From Cymodocea nodosa (taxonomy: Eukaryota; Streptophyta; Magnoliopsida; Alismatales; Cymodoceaceae), in assembly GCA_036874045.1 (NCBI GenBank), contig CM072339.1, positions 5,959,501 through 6,023,500 on the forward strand: 64,000 nucleotides of DNA, written 5' to 3'. This document shows positions 1 through 11,130 of the stretch, in pieces. The notes beneath the pieces are model-generated. The model did not search any database. It had not been told where the DNA came from and saw nothing but the letters and a program-made list of their open reading frames with translations. Both the position numbers and the translations under genes were made by a program. How positions within the stretch are numbered: the stretch's first letter is position 1; every line of letters starts with the position of its first letter.

Positions 1-3000
1 ACAGGAAGCTTTTAGTTGATAGTGGGGATAACATTATAAACCTTGGAGGGGCCATTTGGTGGTGGAGGAGAGAGGCCAAAGGGTGTGGTGAATAGTGTGG
101 CCTATGAGGGACTACTGATGGTTGTAGCCCCCAGGAGGCTGGCAATAGGAGACAGAGGTTTTGGAGGTGTCAATAGCAATGCTAGAGGTTGCATTAGTGG
201 AATAGAGACATCCACAAGATCTTGAGTAGGTGGTTGCCATAGCTGTGGCTGGAGATGATAACTAGAGGATGCTGGAGGTGGAGGGGGAGTGGTGATGGCT
301 GTTGGTTTCTAGGATTTTGGTGGGAGGACTAGGGCTTAGTAGAAGAGAAGATGACTTGAGTTCAATAATTGAGAGATGTCTAATGTGAGAGGAGAGATAA
401 ACAGAGAGAAGAACAGTGCAGTGAATGATGAGGGAGTTTGGGGTGTCATTGCTTACAGTGGAAGGAACATGGCCTGGCTCTTGGAAACACATGTCTCTCC
501 CCTCATTCCATTGGGGGTGGCAAGGCATTGAAAAGGAATGTTGTAGGGCATCAACCATGGTGGTTAGTGGATTGCAGAGGCCTAGGCAAAGATGGCCACA
601 GGTGGTGAGATTGGAACTGTTGCCTTCACTGTTTGAAGGCAAGCCATTGTGCCAAGGACTGTAGGGCTTCGGTGGTGTGATATTGGTGCAAAGGAGTTGG
701 GCACAGAAGTTACTCTTGTTTTGTTAGGAAGGCAGAAAGTGGACGAAGGTCGAACATTTGCAAGTTGTTTGCAAGGAGCAGATGACTAAGCCGCTTGAAT
801 CTTTGTTGGCCAAATGCAGATGATCACCTGAATATGTGGGTCATTTGATCTCTTGTGATGGTCTCATCTACGAAGTGACTCATTTGGAGCCTAGTTGAAT
901 CACTAGTAGGAGGTGAAGATCATTTGATGGATTAAAAGGATCTTCAGAGGAGCACTTTTGGTGTGGTTTCCATATCCTAAGTGGATGTTGAGGTCAGTTT
1001 CTCAGAGGCCATTTGGGAGGTTGGAGTGTATGTTGTGCAGTCTAGCTAGCCTTTGAAGGACAACAGGCATGGAACGATCTTCTGGGTGTTCCTTTGAACT
1101 TGTGGAGTAATCTCAGTTTCTTGTCCATGGTGCATTCTTTTGGCCATCTGACTAGGGCTCAAGAGAAATTGGCCCTTAAGGAAGACATGGTAGCTGCAAT
1201 GGTGGAGGTTGAGCTTAAGGTGGATGAATCCAAGATTCTTCCTGCACTTGCTTGGGTGCATTGGGAACTCCAAACTTTGTAATTTTGGTTTTAAAGAAGC
1301 AATTGGGGCTACTGATGGCATTGACACATTCTAAGACAGTAGTACTCTTTTACATTTGAAGGACAATTGGGTGGGGGATTTCTCAATTTCGATTGTCTTC
1401 AGGGATTCAGTTTCAAATCTTCACTGAATGCTCACCAATGTCTATGGGCCTATTTGCATTTCAAACAAAACAAGACTTTTGGCTGAACTAGATGGGGCTA
1501 GAAGTAGATGGGCTCATCCATGGGTTTGGTGGGCAACTTCAACTGTATTTGTCACCTGCTTGAGAGATCCAATGTGGGTTGTATGACAGAAGAGATGAGA
1601 GTGTTCTTTTTGTGGATTGGAGACTTTAACTTGGTGGAGATTGATTGTCACAATTGCCACTTTACCTCCTTGACTTTTCAGGACAACCCCACTCTTAAAG
1701 TTTGACAGAGTTTTGGTGGACAGTAATTGGCTAGAGCCCAAAGGCCCAAGTCACAAGCTTACCCAGACCTCGTTGAGATCATGTTCCCTTGATCAGTGAT
1801 GCTTTTTGGACTAGGTTTAGGAGCAGCTTCAAGTTGGAGGCTGTGCAGTTCAAAGATCCCTCTTTCCAAGATCACGTGCACTGAGTCCGGGCGACAAATG
1901 TCAAGGGAAACATGATCCAAATGTTGGTCACCAAGCTTAGAAACTTGAAGGCAGAGTCAGAGAGATGGAAATCTAATGGGAATTGCAAGAAGAGAAAAGA
2001 CAAAAATAGATTTCTGAAGATTATTGTAGACCTGGATAGTAAAGAGATGGAGTCGGGGCTCTCAGCTGAGGATAGATAATATCGGACTCTCACCAAAGAT
2101 GGGCTAGGTGAACTCTTGGAAGAGTAGGAGGCACGTTGGAGATTTAGATCTAGGGAGATCTGGTTGAAAGAAGGCAATAATAGCACATCTTTTTCCATAC
2201 AAATTCTTCAAAAGGGAAGAGAATTAATACTTTGACCAGAATTCAGATCAGGGGCCATGATTTTGAAGGGAAGCAGATGAAGTCAGCTGTCGTTGACCAT
2301 TTAGAGATTTGTTCTCTTTGACTTGGTGATGCTGCTGGAGCCCTTCTTTCTGCCTAATTTGATTGAAGATGATCAGGAGTTGTTGACCACTAGGTTCCAG
2401 CAGGAAGAGATTAGGGCTGCCATTGGGAGATGGAGATACAGCACCTACACCAGACAGTATTCACAGTTTTTTTAGAGTCTTCTTTGACACCATCAAAGGG
2501 GAGTTATAGCATTGATACAAGAGTTGTAGGCAACTAATCCAACGTGTGCCTCAATAATACCTTCATTCTTCTGATCCCTAAGATTAGTGGAGTGATGGAT
2601 ATCACTGACATCAAATCCATCTTGTTGCTGAATTTGTTGTTGAAGATTGTGACCAAAACCCTTTGCAACAGAATTCTGAAATTGGCAAATAACCTGGTGC
2701 ACTCTGTGCAATCTACTTTTCTCCCAAGTAGAGGTCTTCCGGACAGTTTTCTGGCTGCCTGGGTAGTGTTGTCAGATTATTGCATTCGTAGAAGTTATGG
2801 GTCTCTGCTAAAGATTGACTTTGTCAAGGCATTTGAATGAATCAATTAGAAATCCTTTATAGATGTGCTTTATGCCTATAATTCCCAGAGAAATGGGTTG
2901 GTTGGATTCATGACATCTTCTGCTAGTGCATCTGCTCTTATTAATGGAACAATCCATGGGAGATTTCCTTACAAGGGGGCCGTGAGGCAGGGAGGTCATT

Positions 3001-4790
3001 TTTTGCCAGTCTTATTCAACCTGATGGTGAACGTACTTTCATTCATGTCCTTCCAGGCCGTTCAGGATAAGTGGTTGGACTGTTGGCTTATTGAGAGAGA
3101 TAAAGTGCCTCTTTCCGTTCTTTGGTATGTAGATGAAATGCTGATGTTTATTGGGGATGCAACGGAACATGCAAACAGGGTGAAGGCCCTTTTCCGATGT
3201 TTCAAGATGATTTCAGGACTGAAGTTGAATTTGAAGAAAAGCTCAGTGATTGGCATTGATATTGTTCATGAACATACAGGCAGACTTTCTTTTATCCTCC
3301 ATTATAAAATGGAGTCGCTGCAGTGAAAGTATTTGGGTTTGCCTCTACACTTTAGGAGGCTCAAAGTTTCTGACTGGAGATTCTTGATTGGCGATTGGCA
3401 GGGTGGTGAAGCAAATATTTGAGCTTGGGAGGCAGAAGTATGTTGCTCAAATCGGTCCTGGTAAGTGTCCCAGCATTTCACATCTTTGTTCAGGCTTCCA
3501 AGTGGAGTGGTAAAAATTGTTAAGGCTAAATGTTGTAAATGGCTTTGGAAAGGTAATGGTGATCATGGTGGCATCCACCTAATTAATTAGAGTCAAATTT
3601 GTAGACCACTGGATCAGGGAGGTCTTGGTATTAAAAATTTGAAGCACTTCAATCATGCACTACTTGCAAGTGATGGTGGCAATGATTTTCAGAAGAAAAA
3701 AGTGTTTGTACAGGAATTCTTAATAGTAGATATGGCAGCACAGGTCACAGTAATGGCTGAGTCAGCATAGTCTTGTGGCTCCTCATTTATGGAGATTTTT
3801 AAAACAAAGACAGCAATTTATAGAGGTCACTGTTTTTTCCAGATTAAATCAGGTAATCAAGCTCTGTTTTGTCTTGATAGAGGACTTGGCAGAGATTTCC
3901 AAACACCTCCCACATTTTTTGCCATCACCAGGTTGCCATTGGCCCAGGTGGCATCTGTTCATTTTTCTAGGTTTGTTGGAGGGAGCTGAGACCTCGGCTT
4001 GAGAAAAAACTTGGAGGAAGAAGAAATCCCTTTGGTGGCCGAACTGCTCAACCTATTATCCAACACGACTGCTCTGAATTGACAGGAATTGGGCTTACTT
4101 TCATGGGATGGAGCTTCAAGCAGCCTCTTTTCAGCTTAAAGTTGCTATTAAGTAATTACCGGTTGAGGCTGAGAAATGGCCTTTTTACAAGATGGTATGG
4201 AAATTCAGAACTCCAGTGAAGATTAAGGCTTTCATGTGGCTGTTTTTCAATGGACAGCTAATAATCAAGGTATTTGGATCTAAATGGGCCCCAGCAGATG
4301 ACAGAAGTTGTGTGATTTGTGGCAAGGAGAAGGATGTCAATCATCTCTTTTCTGGTTGTGACATGGTGCTCAAATTTTGAGGAACATATTGAACAATTTG
4401 GTGTAAGACATACTTTATTTTAGTGCGAGAGATCTGCTATTGTAGGAAATCAAGTGGTTGGTGAAAGGAAAATTTTCCAAGACAAAGCATAGGCTGATGC
4501 AAGCTATATACAAGCCAGTTGTTGGAGCATCTAGACAGCAAGGAACAATGTAGTTTTCTGTGAGAAGCCACTTCATGTGGAAGACATTATTGAATCTTCA
4601 GCTGGTCTTCTTAAGCATTGGGAATGTTTGTTGTAATCCCATTTGTTTAGGGTTGCCTTTTATTGTAGGGTTTGTGGGTTTGTTTTCATGTTGCAAGGTC
4701 TTTGTCAGGATTCCTTGCTTTCCATGCTGTTGATTCTCATCAACCAGTCCTTTTGTACTTTGGTTATTCTTATCTAATAAGAATTAACTT
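1..4790 (+). mobile_element. Degenerate L1-type LINE (non-LTR retrotransposon)
   Basis: ORF2 domains appear in order, broken by many stops and frameshifts. An endonuclease (EEP-like) remnant lies at about 1400-1700 (TNVYGP, then GDFNLVE). Reverse transcriptase lies at about 2544-3326, with FILLIPK, KIDFVKAFE and a VRQGG-type block; the usual FADD box is altered to YVDEM. A zf-RVT domain lies at 4192-4380 (KAFMWLFF, CVICGKEKDVNHLFSGC). The L1 family encodes an ORF1 RNA-binding protein and an ORF2 EN-RT protein. Positions 1-900 may be ORF1 but I cannot recognise it. The 3' end is set near 4790, where LINE-like tail sequence stops; no long poly(A) remains. The element may start before the window. 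It lies upstream of the BTPC exons in the same orientation, perhaps within a BTPC intron. Confidence 0.82.
2544..3326 (+). pseudogene. LINE reverse transcriptase domain, inactivated
   Basis: Two overlapping open stretches (2544-2840 and 2865-3326) carry RT blocks typical of plant L1 ORF2, from the LIPK block through KIDFVKAFE to the WYVDEM box and a GLKLNLKKS segment. A stop follows KAFE, and the catalytic FADD box reads YVDEM, so the enzyme is inactive. This is the best-preserved part of the LINE. Confidence 0.8.
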
Positions 4791-4799
4791 TGTCTTTTG

Positions 4800-6200
4800 T
4801 CAATATGAAAATGACTCAGGTTTGTAAGTAAGGAGAACAAAGAAGAATGGGAGACCACCATGGTTAGGTTGAGTCTGTTGTCATCGTCACAAGGTAGCAA
4901 TGGTGGCTATGGTTTTGTCTACTCTCCTTTGCTATCTAAAAATCTTCAGATCTAATATCATATTGAAATGTTGGTATCTTACTCAATTGGTTGAGCTAGA
5001 TGTCTACATTTTAATAGTATGAATCATTGATTTAATATCTTGATAATTATTAAAAAAAAATTATCATAGTTGTTTGTAATGGAAGACAAATGAAGAGCCC
5101 CCTCAACCAAAGAGAAGAGAGAAAAATTCAATAAAGGAAAAAACTAGATAATAAGTCATCCTTTATAAAATACACTTGCTTTTATGTTGCTCAAAGAAAA
5201 AACTCTGCACGCCTCTATAAGTTAAACATAAAAATCATACTTTATTTTGAAAGCAAAGTGTATATCTTGGTAGTGAGAAACTAATAATGCACTTGCTTTT
5301 ACGTTGCTCAAAGAAAAAACTCCACACTTCTGTATGATATACATAAAAATCATAGTTTATTTTGAAGGCAAGGTGTATATCTTGGTAGTGAAAGACTGAA
5401 AAATGTTCAGCTCATCAAGTAATGCATGAAAGACAGTTAAGTGATTTTGAACCAATTGATCTCCTTAACTGGTGCAGAGTTTAAAATCCCATAAAATCAA
5501 GTTGCCCATTGTACCCCAAACTATTTTAATATATATAAACTTGACTATACTTAATCCCATGCAAGCTATATTCAGCTCTCTATTACTATTTCATCATGCA
5601 TTCACCACTATAACTTGATTTCTGACTGGGTCATTGTTGGATTTGGTAATGGATCCAGCAAGGATTCATGTTGTAGTTAGGTTTTTTCCTTGCAAAAACA
5701 TAAGTATATTTTGTATGGAATACTACTAAAATGTAGTTAATTATTGAAATATGTAATTATACATATTACTAAATATACATATTTGCATATCATTGAAATA
5801 TATACATTGCCTTTTTCTGAAATACTCATAATTATATATTATAAGTCCAAATTCAAAGTCATGCATTACCTTTTTTGTGTTCTTAAACCTAGTCAATGTT
5901 CTTATCTTTTCTCTTATTTACAAACTTGAATGTTTTTAATGTTCAATGATATATTTGTTGAGCATCAGTCAGACATGTTGTCAATGATCGACTCAAATGT
6001 ACTAAGACCAAGTCAACTAATTGATATTCATGCCTTTCTACTGTGTGATCAAAGTAAATGGGCTTTGTTCATTATTTGAATTTGCTCCCTGCTGTTCCTC
6101 GATGGCTAGTCACTAACCACAATTTTTTACCTTTGTCTTAGTTATTTTACGTATTTCCTTAATTATGCTTAATCTATTGGAAGCTAGATATCTTAGATAC
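4800..6200. other. AT-rich non-coding stretch, no gene seen
   Basis: I see no exon, RNA gene or transposon protein here. The only structure is the tandem duplication at 5173-5397. It may be intron of the BTPC gene, because the gene's upstream exons are missing and would lie further left. Confidence 0.5.
5173..5397. repeat. Imperfect tandem duplication, about 117-bp period, two copies
   Basis: Copy 1 starts at 5173 and copy 2 at 5290. Both contain CACTTGCTTTTA, TTGCTCAAAGAAAAAACTC, ACATAAAAATCATA and GTGTATATCTTGGTAGTGA in the same order, with scattered substitutions and small indels. Confidence 0.85.
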
Positions 6201-6223
6201 TCATTTTGAATGAGAGTATTAAA

Positions 6224-6360
6224 GTGTTAAGGTTATATGTTGTCATGTGGGTTTAGTTTCATATTATTTATCATGTACTTATTTTCCTTGTGTAGCGTTT
6301 ATATATAGAAGCATTGTCTTGGTTAACGAACCATCTCACTTCCAAAATTTATTGCCTTCT
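6224..6360 (+). mobile_element. Probable copia-type solo LTR remnant 1
   Basis: The stretch begins TGTTAAGGTTATATGTTG and contains GGGTTTAGTTTCATATTA, GTGTAGCGTTTATATATAGAAG and a CATCTCACTTCC end. These match in order the LTR-like block that follows at 6370. No internal retroelement sequence separates them. The TATA-like TATATATAGA is where an LTR promoter would lie. Confidence 0.6.
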
Positions 6361-6369
6361 CAAACATAG

Positions 6370-6545
6370 TGTTAGAGTATGTTTATGTATTAAGGTTATG
6401 TATATGTAGTAGGTTTAGTTTTACATGGTTAGCATTGTATGTCTCTTCCTTGTAGTCTCTATATATAAAAGTTCTTTGTTAGTAAGATTCATTCTATTTC
6501 TATCTATTTCTTTATTTCAATATAGAAATTGAATTTCAATTCTAC
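6370..6545 (+). mobile_element. Probable copia-type solo LTR remnant 2
   Basis: It starts with TGTTAGAGTATG and runs through AAGGTTATGTATATGTAG, GGTTTAGTTTTACATG and CTCTATATATAAAAG to a T-rich end. The layout matches remnant 1 and the LTRs at 21614, 27944 and 37017 (opposite strand for two of them), so this is one abundant TGTTAGA family. The exact 3' end is not determined. Confidence 0.6.
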
Positions 6546-6602
6546 TCTGTTTCTAAACAAATTATATTATTCCAATCCTGTTACTATTCGTGCAAACCAA
6601 AC

Positions 6603-6949
6603 TTGTTAATTATCTTTATTACTATAATTCTAGAAACATAAGGGTTTATTTTGGTGGTGGATAGTGATGGCACCAGATGTTCCCTTGGAAAAAAAAAAGA
6701 TTATGGTTTCAAAGCCAAGTGTACCTATCGATATTTTCATTAATAATTCTTAACAGAGTACTGTTAAATAAGTTGTTAATTATCTTTATTACTATACTTC
6801 TAGAAACATGAGTAAGGGTTTATTTTGGTGGTGGATAGTGATGGCACCAGATGTTCCTTTGGAAAAAAAAAAAAAGATAGTGGTTTCAAAGACAAGTGTA
6901 CCTATCGATATTTTCATTAATAATTCTTAACAGAGTACTGCTAAATAAG
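6603..6949. repeat. Near-perfect tandem duplication, about 170 bp, two copies
   Basis: Copy 1 (6603-6772) and copy 2 (6773-6949) share TTGTTAATTATCTTTATTAC, GGTTTATTTTGGTGGTGG, GATAGTGATGGCACCAGATG and CAGAGTACTG. Differences are a few substitutions, a short insertion after AAACAT and the length of an A-run. It ends about 300 bp upstream of a BTPC exon. Confidence 0.92.
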
Positions 6950-7249
6950 TTGAGCTAGTTGGAAAAACTTAATAGGAAGCAAAACTGCGTATGAAAAATC
7001 ATGCCATTTGGGAGTTGGGCTTCCCAGGATATAAATGTACTGGGGAAGTGATCCAAAAAATTCTGTTCCTTGAGTAATAATTAGCAAATTGTTTTTGATT
7101 GGCCTTTTCTGTTCAATGAAGATTTTTGTATATAGATTTTAAATGTAGTTATCTCAATGATAATTATGCAATTTCAAATATCATATAAACTTGCAATATC
7201 AATCGCAAGTAATTGAAACTTTTTATTGATTGTAATGGCAATGGAACAG

Positions 7250-7376
7250 CTTGAGGGTTGTCCCTTTATTTGAGACTGTGAAGGACTTGAGAGGAGCAGG
7301 CTCGGTAATCAGGAAGCTGTTATCAATTGACTGGTATAGAGAACATATTATAAAGAACCATGCTGGCCAACAGGAG
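7250..7376 (+). CDS. PPC4: BTPC exon (third from last)
   Basis: The acceptor GGAACAG precedes the exon; its first base completes a codon begun upstream, then it reads [13 protein letters not shown] through [14 protein letters not shown]. The donor is GAG/GTAATT at 7376/7377. Confidence 0.9.
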
Positions 7377-9048
7377 GTAATTTATTCTACCTTTATTTAG
7401 GTGATCTCTTTGAAATTCTTCTAATCTTACAAGCTTGTGAACAGGTTATGGTCGGTTACTCTGATTCTGGAAAAGATGCTGGGCGCTTTACAGCTGCATG
7501 GGAATTATACAAAGCTCAAGAAGATGTTGTTGCTGCTTGCAATGACTATGGTATCAAAGTGACACTGTTTCATGGGCGAGGTGGCACTGTAGGTCGTGGT
7601 GGTGGGCCAACATATCTTGCCATCCAGTCCCAACCTCCAGGATCTGTAATGGTAAGTGTCACATTTCCTGCATGAGAATGCATGTGATATCAAAATTCAA
7701 TTACTGGTCAAATTTTCTTAAGATAACTACAATTAAACAGCATTTTACAAGTTAATTTACTATTCAGTTTGTCTAGATTGTTTTATTGCTTTCTGTTTTG
7801 TGTCTTCAATTGCTGTTCATCAAGAACGTGCATATTGTTTCCAGAATTTTGGTTCTGCTCTCCTTAGCAGAGTCTGTCTTTCAGGTAGTTGACGGTTGAA
7901 TTCCAAACTGCTCTGTTTTCCTTTTTGGTCTTTTAATATTGCACTTGGATTTTTGTATAAAGTAATGATTTGGAAAAGCAAATACCATTTGAAAATTCAA
8001 GAGCACTGTAATCATTTCGTGTAGTTTGTAATTGAATTTTCATATATCATGTTCAGGGGTCTTACTTGACAGTTGAGTTCCAAACTGCTCTGTTTCCTTT
8101 TTGGTCCTTTAATCTTGCATTTGGATTTTTGTAGCAAGTAGTGATTTGGAAGAGTAAGCACCATTTGAAAATTTAAGTTCTTTGTTGCTGTAATCGTTTC
8201 ATGTTTTCATATGTCATGCTTAGGGTACACTTAGGTCAACTGAGCAAGGGGAGATGGTGCAGGCCAAATTTGGCCTGTCTCAAACTGCAGTACGTCAGCT
8301 TGAGATATACACAACTGCTGTGCTTTTGGCAACATTACGCCCTCCGTTACCACCAAAAGAAGATAAGTGGCGTAGAGTCATGGAAGAGATATCCAATGCC
8401 AGCTGCAACAGCTACCGGAGTACAGTTTATGAGAACCCAGAGTTCCTTGCCTACTTCCAAGAGGCTACTCCACAAGCTGAACTAGGTTTCCTCAACATTG
8501 GCAGTCGGCCAACAAGAAGGAAGGCTTCAACAGGAATTGGGCACCTCCGTGCCATTCCATGGATCTTTGCATGGACACAGACTCGATTTGTGCTTCCTGC
8601 ATGGCTTGGGATTGGGTCTGGTCTTAAGGATGCAGTGGAGAAGGGCTACCAAGAAGACATGGAGGCAATGTACAACGAATGGCCTTTCTTTCAGTCTACA
8701 ATAGACCTGATTGAGATGGTACTTGGAAAGGCTGACATTCCCATAGCAAAGCACTATGATGAAGTGCTCGTCTCTGAGAGCAGAAGGGAGCTTGGTGAAG
8801 AGCTGAGAAAAGAGTTGCTGACAACAGAGAAGTATGTTTTGATGGCCAGTGGACATGAGAAACTTTCAGAAAACAACAAGAGTTTGAGGAAACTGATCGA
8901 GAGTCGTCTCCCATATCTCAATCCAATACATATGCTGCAAGTTGAAATATTGAAGAGGTTGAGGCAAGATAAGAATAACCACAAGCTCTTAGATGCACTG
9001 CTCATCACCATAAATGGAATTGCTGCAGGGATGAGAAACACTGGTTGA
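7250..9048 (+). CDS. PPC4: Bacterial-type phosphoenolpyruvate carboxylase (BTPC), 3' part, three coding exons
   Basis: PEPC makes oxaloacetate from PEP and bicarbonate. The bacterial-type isoform of plants forms hetero-octameric (class 2) complexes with plant-type PEPC. Exons read 7250-7376, 7445-7651 and 8224-9048, all with GT-AG junctions and a continuous frame, giving about 385 C-terminal residues. Visible motifs are [23 protein letters not shown] (from 7454), the catalytic FHGRGG loop (7568-7585) followed by [24 protein letters not shown] and the C-terminus AAGMRNTG. The RNTG end, in place of QNTG, plus [16 protein letters not shown] mark the bacterial type rather than the plant type. The exon at 7250 starts in mid-codon, so upstream exons are missing. 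None is visible between 1 and 7249, so they lie beyond the window or are lost. No stop or frameshift is seen in the three exons. Confidence 0.92.
7445..7651 (+). CDS. PPC4: BTPC exon (second from last), catalytic loops
   Basis: It follows a GAACAG acceptor and runs in phase 0 from [13 protein letters not shown] to QSQPPGSVM, 69 codons. The donor is ATG/GTAAGT. It holds the FHGRGG loop that binds substrate in the PEPC family. Confidence 0.93.
7652..8223 (+). repeat. Last BTPC intron with internal duplication and a decoy splice acceptor
   Basis: A block at about 7884-8056 is repeated at about 8066-8223. Shared strings include TTCCAAACTGCTCTGTTT, CCTTTTTGGTC, TGATTTGGAA, CCATTTGAAAATT and CATAT(A/G)TCATG. 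Copy 1 ends TTCAG (AG at 8055-8056) followed by GGGTCTTACTTGACAGTTGAG-like bases, resembling the true exon start GGTACACTTAGGTCAACTGAG at 8224. The duplicated unit therefore seems to include the 3' splice site and the first bases of the exon. Confidence 0.8.
8224..9048 (+). CDS. PPC4: BTPC terminal exon
   Basis: The acceptor is CATGCTTAG/GG. The frame is open for 274 codons from [11 protein letters not shown] to AAGMRNTG and TGA at 9046-9048. It includes [17 protein letters not shown], a YNEWPFF segment and [11 protein letters not shown]. It matches the last exon expected of plant BTPC genes and looks functional. Confidence 0.93.
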   Translation, partial: GTLRSTEQGEMVQAKFGLSQTAVRQLEIYTTAVLLATLRPPLPPKEDKWRRVMEEISNASCNSYRSTVYENPEFLAYFQEATPQAELGFLNIGSRPTRRKASTGIGHLRAIPWIFAWTQTRFVLPAWLGIGSGLKDAVEKGYQEDMEAMYNEWPFFQSTIDLIEMVLGKADIPIAKHYDEVLVSESRRELGEELRKELLTTEKYVLMASGHEKLSENNKSLRKLIESRLPYLNPIHMLQVEILKRLRQDKNNHKLLDALLITINGIAAGMRNTG

Positions 9049-9500
9049 TGCGTTGGTCGCCTTCATTTCTTCTTCACTCTCTTTGTTGAGCATTCCATGA
9101 ATGCAATCACTTGGACTCCATGGAAAGTGATATCTGGAAAGGTTTGATATTTTTCAAAAATATTGTGTTCCTAATATGCCATCTGTTTGTGGCGTGTCTG
9201 TTGCTAGATTTCTCGTCTTAGCTGAATAGTCAGAAAACCAAACCCGATTTGCAGCAGTCGCACATTAAGGATTATGAGATTTCTATTTTGACAGTAGTCT
9301 GATTTTATCAGTTTAGGTTGCTTATGAAATTCAATAAATTTCAGTGTCCTGAAAAAATAATGTCTCAGCTGTTGTATCCCTTTTGTTATATTGGTGTCAT
9401 ATACCATGTGGATCTCATACTTGATGTTTTTTTTTTTTTAACTTTTCTAATGTTGGTAATGTTTCTGCTTGGGTTTTATGCTTGTGTAATTTGTAGCTAG
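9049..9500 (+). other. BTPC 3' flank with a possible poly(A) signal
   Basis: AATAAA occurs at 9333-9338, 285 bases after the stop, followed by T/G-rich sequence to about 9480. This is a plausible 3' end, but AATAAA-like words are common in such AT-rich DNA. Confidence 0.45.
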
Positions 9501-10480
9501 ATTTTCTTTTCCAGTGCATGATTGTGGAATGAATTTTGTGGAAAATTAGATTTACTTTGGTGTAGATAATATATAATCAAAATTACGCACAGTAGTCAAA
9601 TGCTATATATATAGATTTTGGTATCATAGATTATTATTATGTATAATCTTTTTTACTTGAGATTGTACATCTTGAGATTATGTAAGTATTTTAAAAAGAA
9701 AATTTATAATTGAATTTATAATCTCATGATCAACTGAGTTTGGATTTTGCTGGATGTGTATGATTGCAATTTTTGATAAAACACCTTATGTTGAATTAAA
9801 CACTTGGAATAAAAATGCTGCAACTCAAAAACATTGGTGCTGAATGTCAAATTTATTATGATGCTTTTATTGGAATTTGAATTTTAATAGAAACAATGAG
9901 TATTCTTTTTCTGAAACAAATGCATTACTAAAATTCTCAATGCAAGACTTTGAAACGAAATGAAGGTTGATTTTCTTGCTAATCATTTGGCAGTTGTAGA
10001 TAATTTCTTGAGATTCAATCATAAAAGACTTAAAAACTATTGAATCATAATTTAAAATGAAAAATAAAGGTTTTGGTTATTCTATGAAGTTCCCTTTTCA
10101 AACATCTATTTCATTAAATATTTTTAAGATGTTTTAAAATTTTTATGTAATTGAATGTTTTTGAAAATTTTACATTTAGATTCAATTATAGATGATTTTA
10201 TAGATATCAATTGTAAAAGAAAATTATTTTCTAATGCGATTGTAGTCTATCGCACTATAAATAGGTTACTTCTAACTCAGGAGGAAGGAAGCATAAATTT
10301 GCTACCTTAAGTATGTGTGGCACATACTTGAGGATGAAGAAACCACTTGGAACCCATAAGGAGGAAGCATTTCAATGGCTGTAATGGTAGAATAAGCAAA
10401 TCATGGGAGACAATGGAGTTGCTATAGTTAGAAACATAGGGGAGGGTTTGAAGATTAATTAAAGCAGGATCTACAGTAGT
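9501..10480. other. AT-rich intergenic DNA, nothing recognised
   Basis: The stretch is poly-A/T rich with no open frame longer than about 60 codons and no repeat or domain I can name. Confidence 0.5.
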
Positions 10481-10489
10481 GAAGACAAC

Positions 10490-11130
10490 AGGATAGACAG
10501 TGGAAAATGGGTTGTGTTTCATTGCAAATTTTGGTCGACATATAATAATACAAGTAACAAACATTGATTTATTACACATGAAGCCTTTACATTTGGGTTG
10601 TTATAAATAGACCCAATATATGCACAATGCTACACAGTAACATCCCCCCTCAAGCCAAAGGTGCACACTGAGAAACAGCTAAATCTGCAAGGATTTTATT
10701 TAAATCCAACGACCGATTTGGTTAGAGCGCCGCTCATTTGAGGAAATACGCTTTGACAGTCGAACGATGATGCACCCCTACATGATCGACATTATATGTA
10801 GGCGATGTGTTCAGTCCATTAACGTTGAACTGGATCTGCTGTGAGATGCACGGTGCTAATAATTTTATCACACCATATTGTTGATGTTGAAGTGGGTGGT
10901 ATGCATGTGGAGTTCACATAGGAGCATCTTCAACCATAAAACTTCACCTGTCGTTAGAGCCAACTTGCGGTGTTCAATCTCAATGCTGGATGGTAAGACT
11001 GCATTCTACATCCGAGATGGGATTATTCCCAAAAAAAAAAATGCAATAGCCAGAGTAAAGAGTGTCAGTCATCAATATGCTGAAGGCTTGCAGCTGCCTT
11101 AAGTTTGTCTTATGATAGCGGGAAGGAAAC
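10490..11130 (-). mobile_element. 3' end of a decayed Ty1/copia element (RNase H end, PPT, LTR start)
   Basis: Read on the minus strand, about 11100-10650 gives fragments like a copia RNase H: a LALTTGEVLWLKMLLCELH-like stretch, TEHIAY and a C-terminal VCTFGLRG. A purine tract (CTTGAGGGGGGA) follows, then a TGTTACTGTGTAGC LTR start at about 10640 running left with TATTTATAAC. Stops and frame changes are frequent. The LTR's far end and the 5' part of the element are not identified. Confidence 0.6.

Noticed and set aside
8498-9041. Several frames of 60-110 codons overlapping the last BTPC exon on both strands
   Set aside because: They are shadows of the conserved BTPC coding frame.
7250-9048. 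Plant-type (PTPC) PEP carboxylase
   Set aside because: The C-terminus is RNTG rather than QNTG and the [16 protein letters not shown] segment is that of the bacterial-type isoform.
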